Positions 63,652 to 64,000 of a stretch of DNA of 64,000 bases are shown here, piece by piece. Each line of letters begins with the position of its first letter. The first letter of the stretch is position 1. Both the position numbers and the translations under genes were made by a program. Location: NCBI RefSeq assembly GCF_029338335.1, contig NZ_CP119796.1; one strand, written 5' to 3'. The notes under the pieces were generated by a model. That model was not told the DNA's origin and made no database searches. It saw only the letters and a list, made by a program, of their open reading frames with translations. The DNA comes from Halomontanus rarus (lineage in GTDB: Archaea; Halobacteriota; Halobacteria; Halobacteriales; Natrialbaceae).

Positions 63652-64000
63652 TGGAGCGACTCGAGTGTCGCGTCGACATCGCCGACCTCGACGCCTTCGT
63701 CGCCCACCTCGGCGAGCTCGGCGAGCGCCACGGCGTGACGATCCAGGCGTTCGACGCCCGCTACGTCGCCGGACGGGATCACCTCGGGCGGGCCGTCGAA
63801 CTCGCGGATCGCGCAATCAGCCGCGGCGAGAACGTCGCCCGCGACCGCGCCGTCGAAATCTTGCTGTACGCCGCTGGTCGCAGGCAGATCACGCGAGCGC
63901 TCGAGATGGGGGTGAGCGAGGGCGAGAATCGAGCCGTGATTCTCGTCGATAGCGGTACCGACGGCGAAAGCCGCGACGAAGACGCCGAGACAGCCGCACT
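63651..64000 (+). CDS. KEOPS complex subunit Cgi121 (3' partial)
   Basis: At least 116 residues visible: MERLECRVDIADLDAFVAHL, VTIQAFDARYVAGRDHLGRA, AISRGENVARDRAVEILLYA, AGRRQITRALEMGVSEGENR, AVILVDSGTD. This is the Cgi121 fold, a subunit of the complex that makes tRNA t6A37. The ATG overlaps the stop of hel308 (TGATG), so the genes are translationally coupled. The frame runs off the window end. Confidence 0.9.
   Translation, partial: MERLECRVDIADLDAFVAHLGELGERHGVTIQAFDARYVAGRDHLGRAVELADRAISRGENVARDRAVEILLYAAGRRQITRALEMGVSEGENRAVILVDSGTDGESRDEDAETAA

Overview
The window is 64 kb of GC-rich chromosomal DNA from a haloarchaeon. The evidence is acidic proteins with strong D/E bias and GC-ending codons, TATA boxes 23-36 nt upstream of start codons with almost no leader (leaderless genes), Tat-type lipoprotein signals, and archaeal informational genes (DNA polymerase D large subunit, Hef, Hel308, archaeal GlyRS, KEOPS Cgi121). 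The carbohydrate content suggests a plant-polymer-using member of the Natrialbales (Natrinema/Haloterrigena-like); that placement is inference.

Region 1 (1-18.2 kb) is a uronate/pentose and hemicellulose locus: an SDR dehydrogenase (5' end outside the window), two mannonate dehydratases, an aldehyde dehydrogenase of the 2-oxoglutarate-semialdehyde type, glucuronate isomerase, two Gfo/Idh/MocA oxidoreductases (one recognisable as the NADP D-xylose dehydrogenase XacA/Gfo6), a GH31 alpha-xylosidase-like enzyme, a Tat-exported GH5 cellulase with a PKD domain, a ThuA-like protein, an ABC exporter and two small Tat-type lipoproteins. Together they could cut xyloglucan/glucuronoxylan-like material outside the cell and oxidise xylose and glucuronate inside it.

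Region 2 (18.6-27.9 kb) is housekeeping: a Nfu-type Fe-S carrier, serine acetyltransferase, ketopantoate reductase, two tandem rubredoxin-like zinc-ribbon proteins, PolD large subunit DP2 carrying a 178-residue mini-intein, and a PPC/DUF296 protein. Region 3 (27.9-36 kb) is a recombination scar followed by a dpp/opp-type ABC operon. The scar holds a truncated DppC fragment and a chimeric remnant fusing divergent copies of the 5' parts of the PPC and DP2 genes. The operon's substrate-binding protein is circularly permuted: its canonical N-terminal segment sits at the C-terminus. This is the most unusual item in the window.

Region 4 (36-44.3 kb) has CBS-domain, GlyRS, dolichol-kinase-like and Hef genes, small unknown genes and a solo IS200/IS605-type right end. 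Region 5 (44.4-53 kb) is a cluster of little-known haloarchaeal genes: a coiled-coil protein, a HerA-like ATPase, two membrane-anchored RCK/TrkA-C-like proteins, an unknown protein overlapping a MinD ATPase, a MinD fused to a RecA/KaiC-like domain without a P-loop, and a zinc-ribbon protein. Several carry hexanucleotide repeat tracts. Region 6 (53-64 kb) has a GNAT acetyltransferase, a frameshifted LOG-like gene, malate dehydrogenase, a cytochrome P450 / HTH regulator / ferredoxin group, a methyltransferase, a Pit-type phosphate transporter, a UspA protein, a SnoaL-like cyclase, Hel308 and the start of Cgi121. I saw no rRNA or tRNA gene, CRISPR array or intact transposase.
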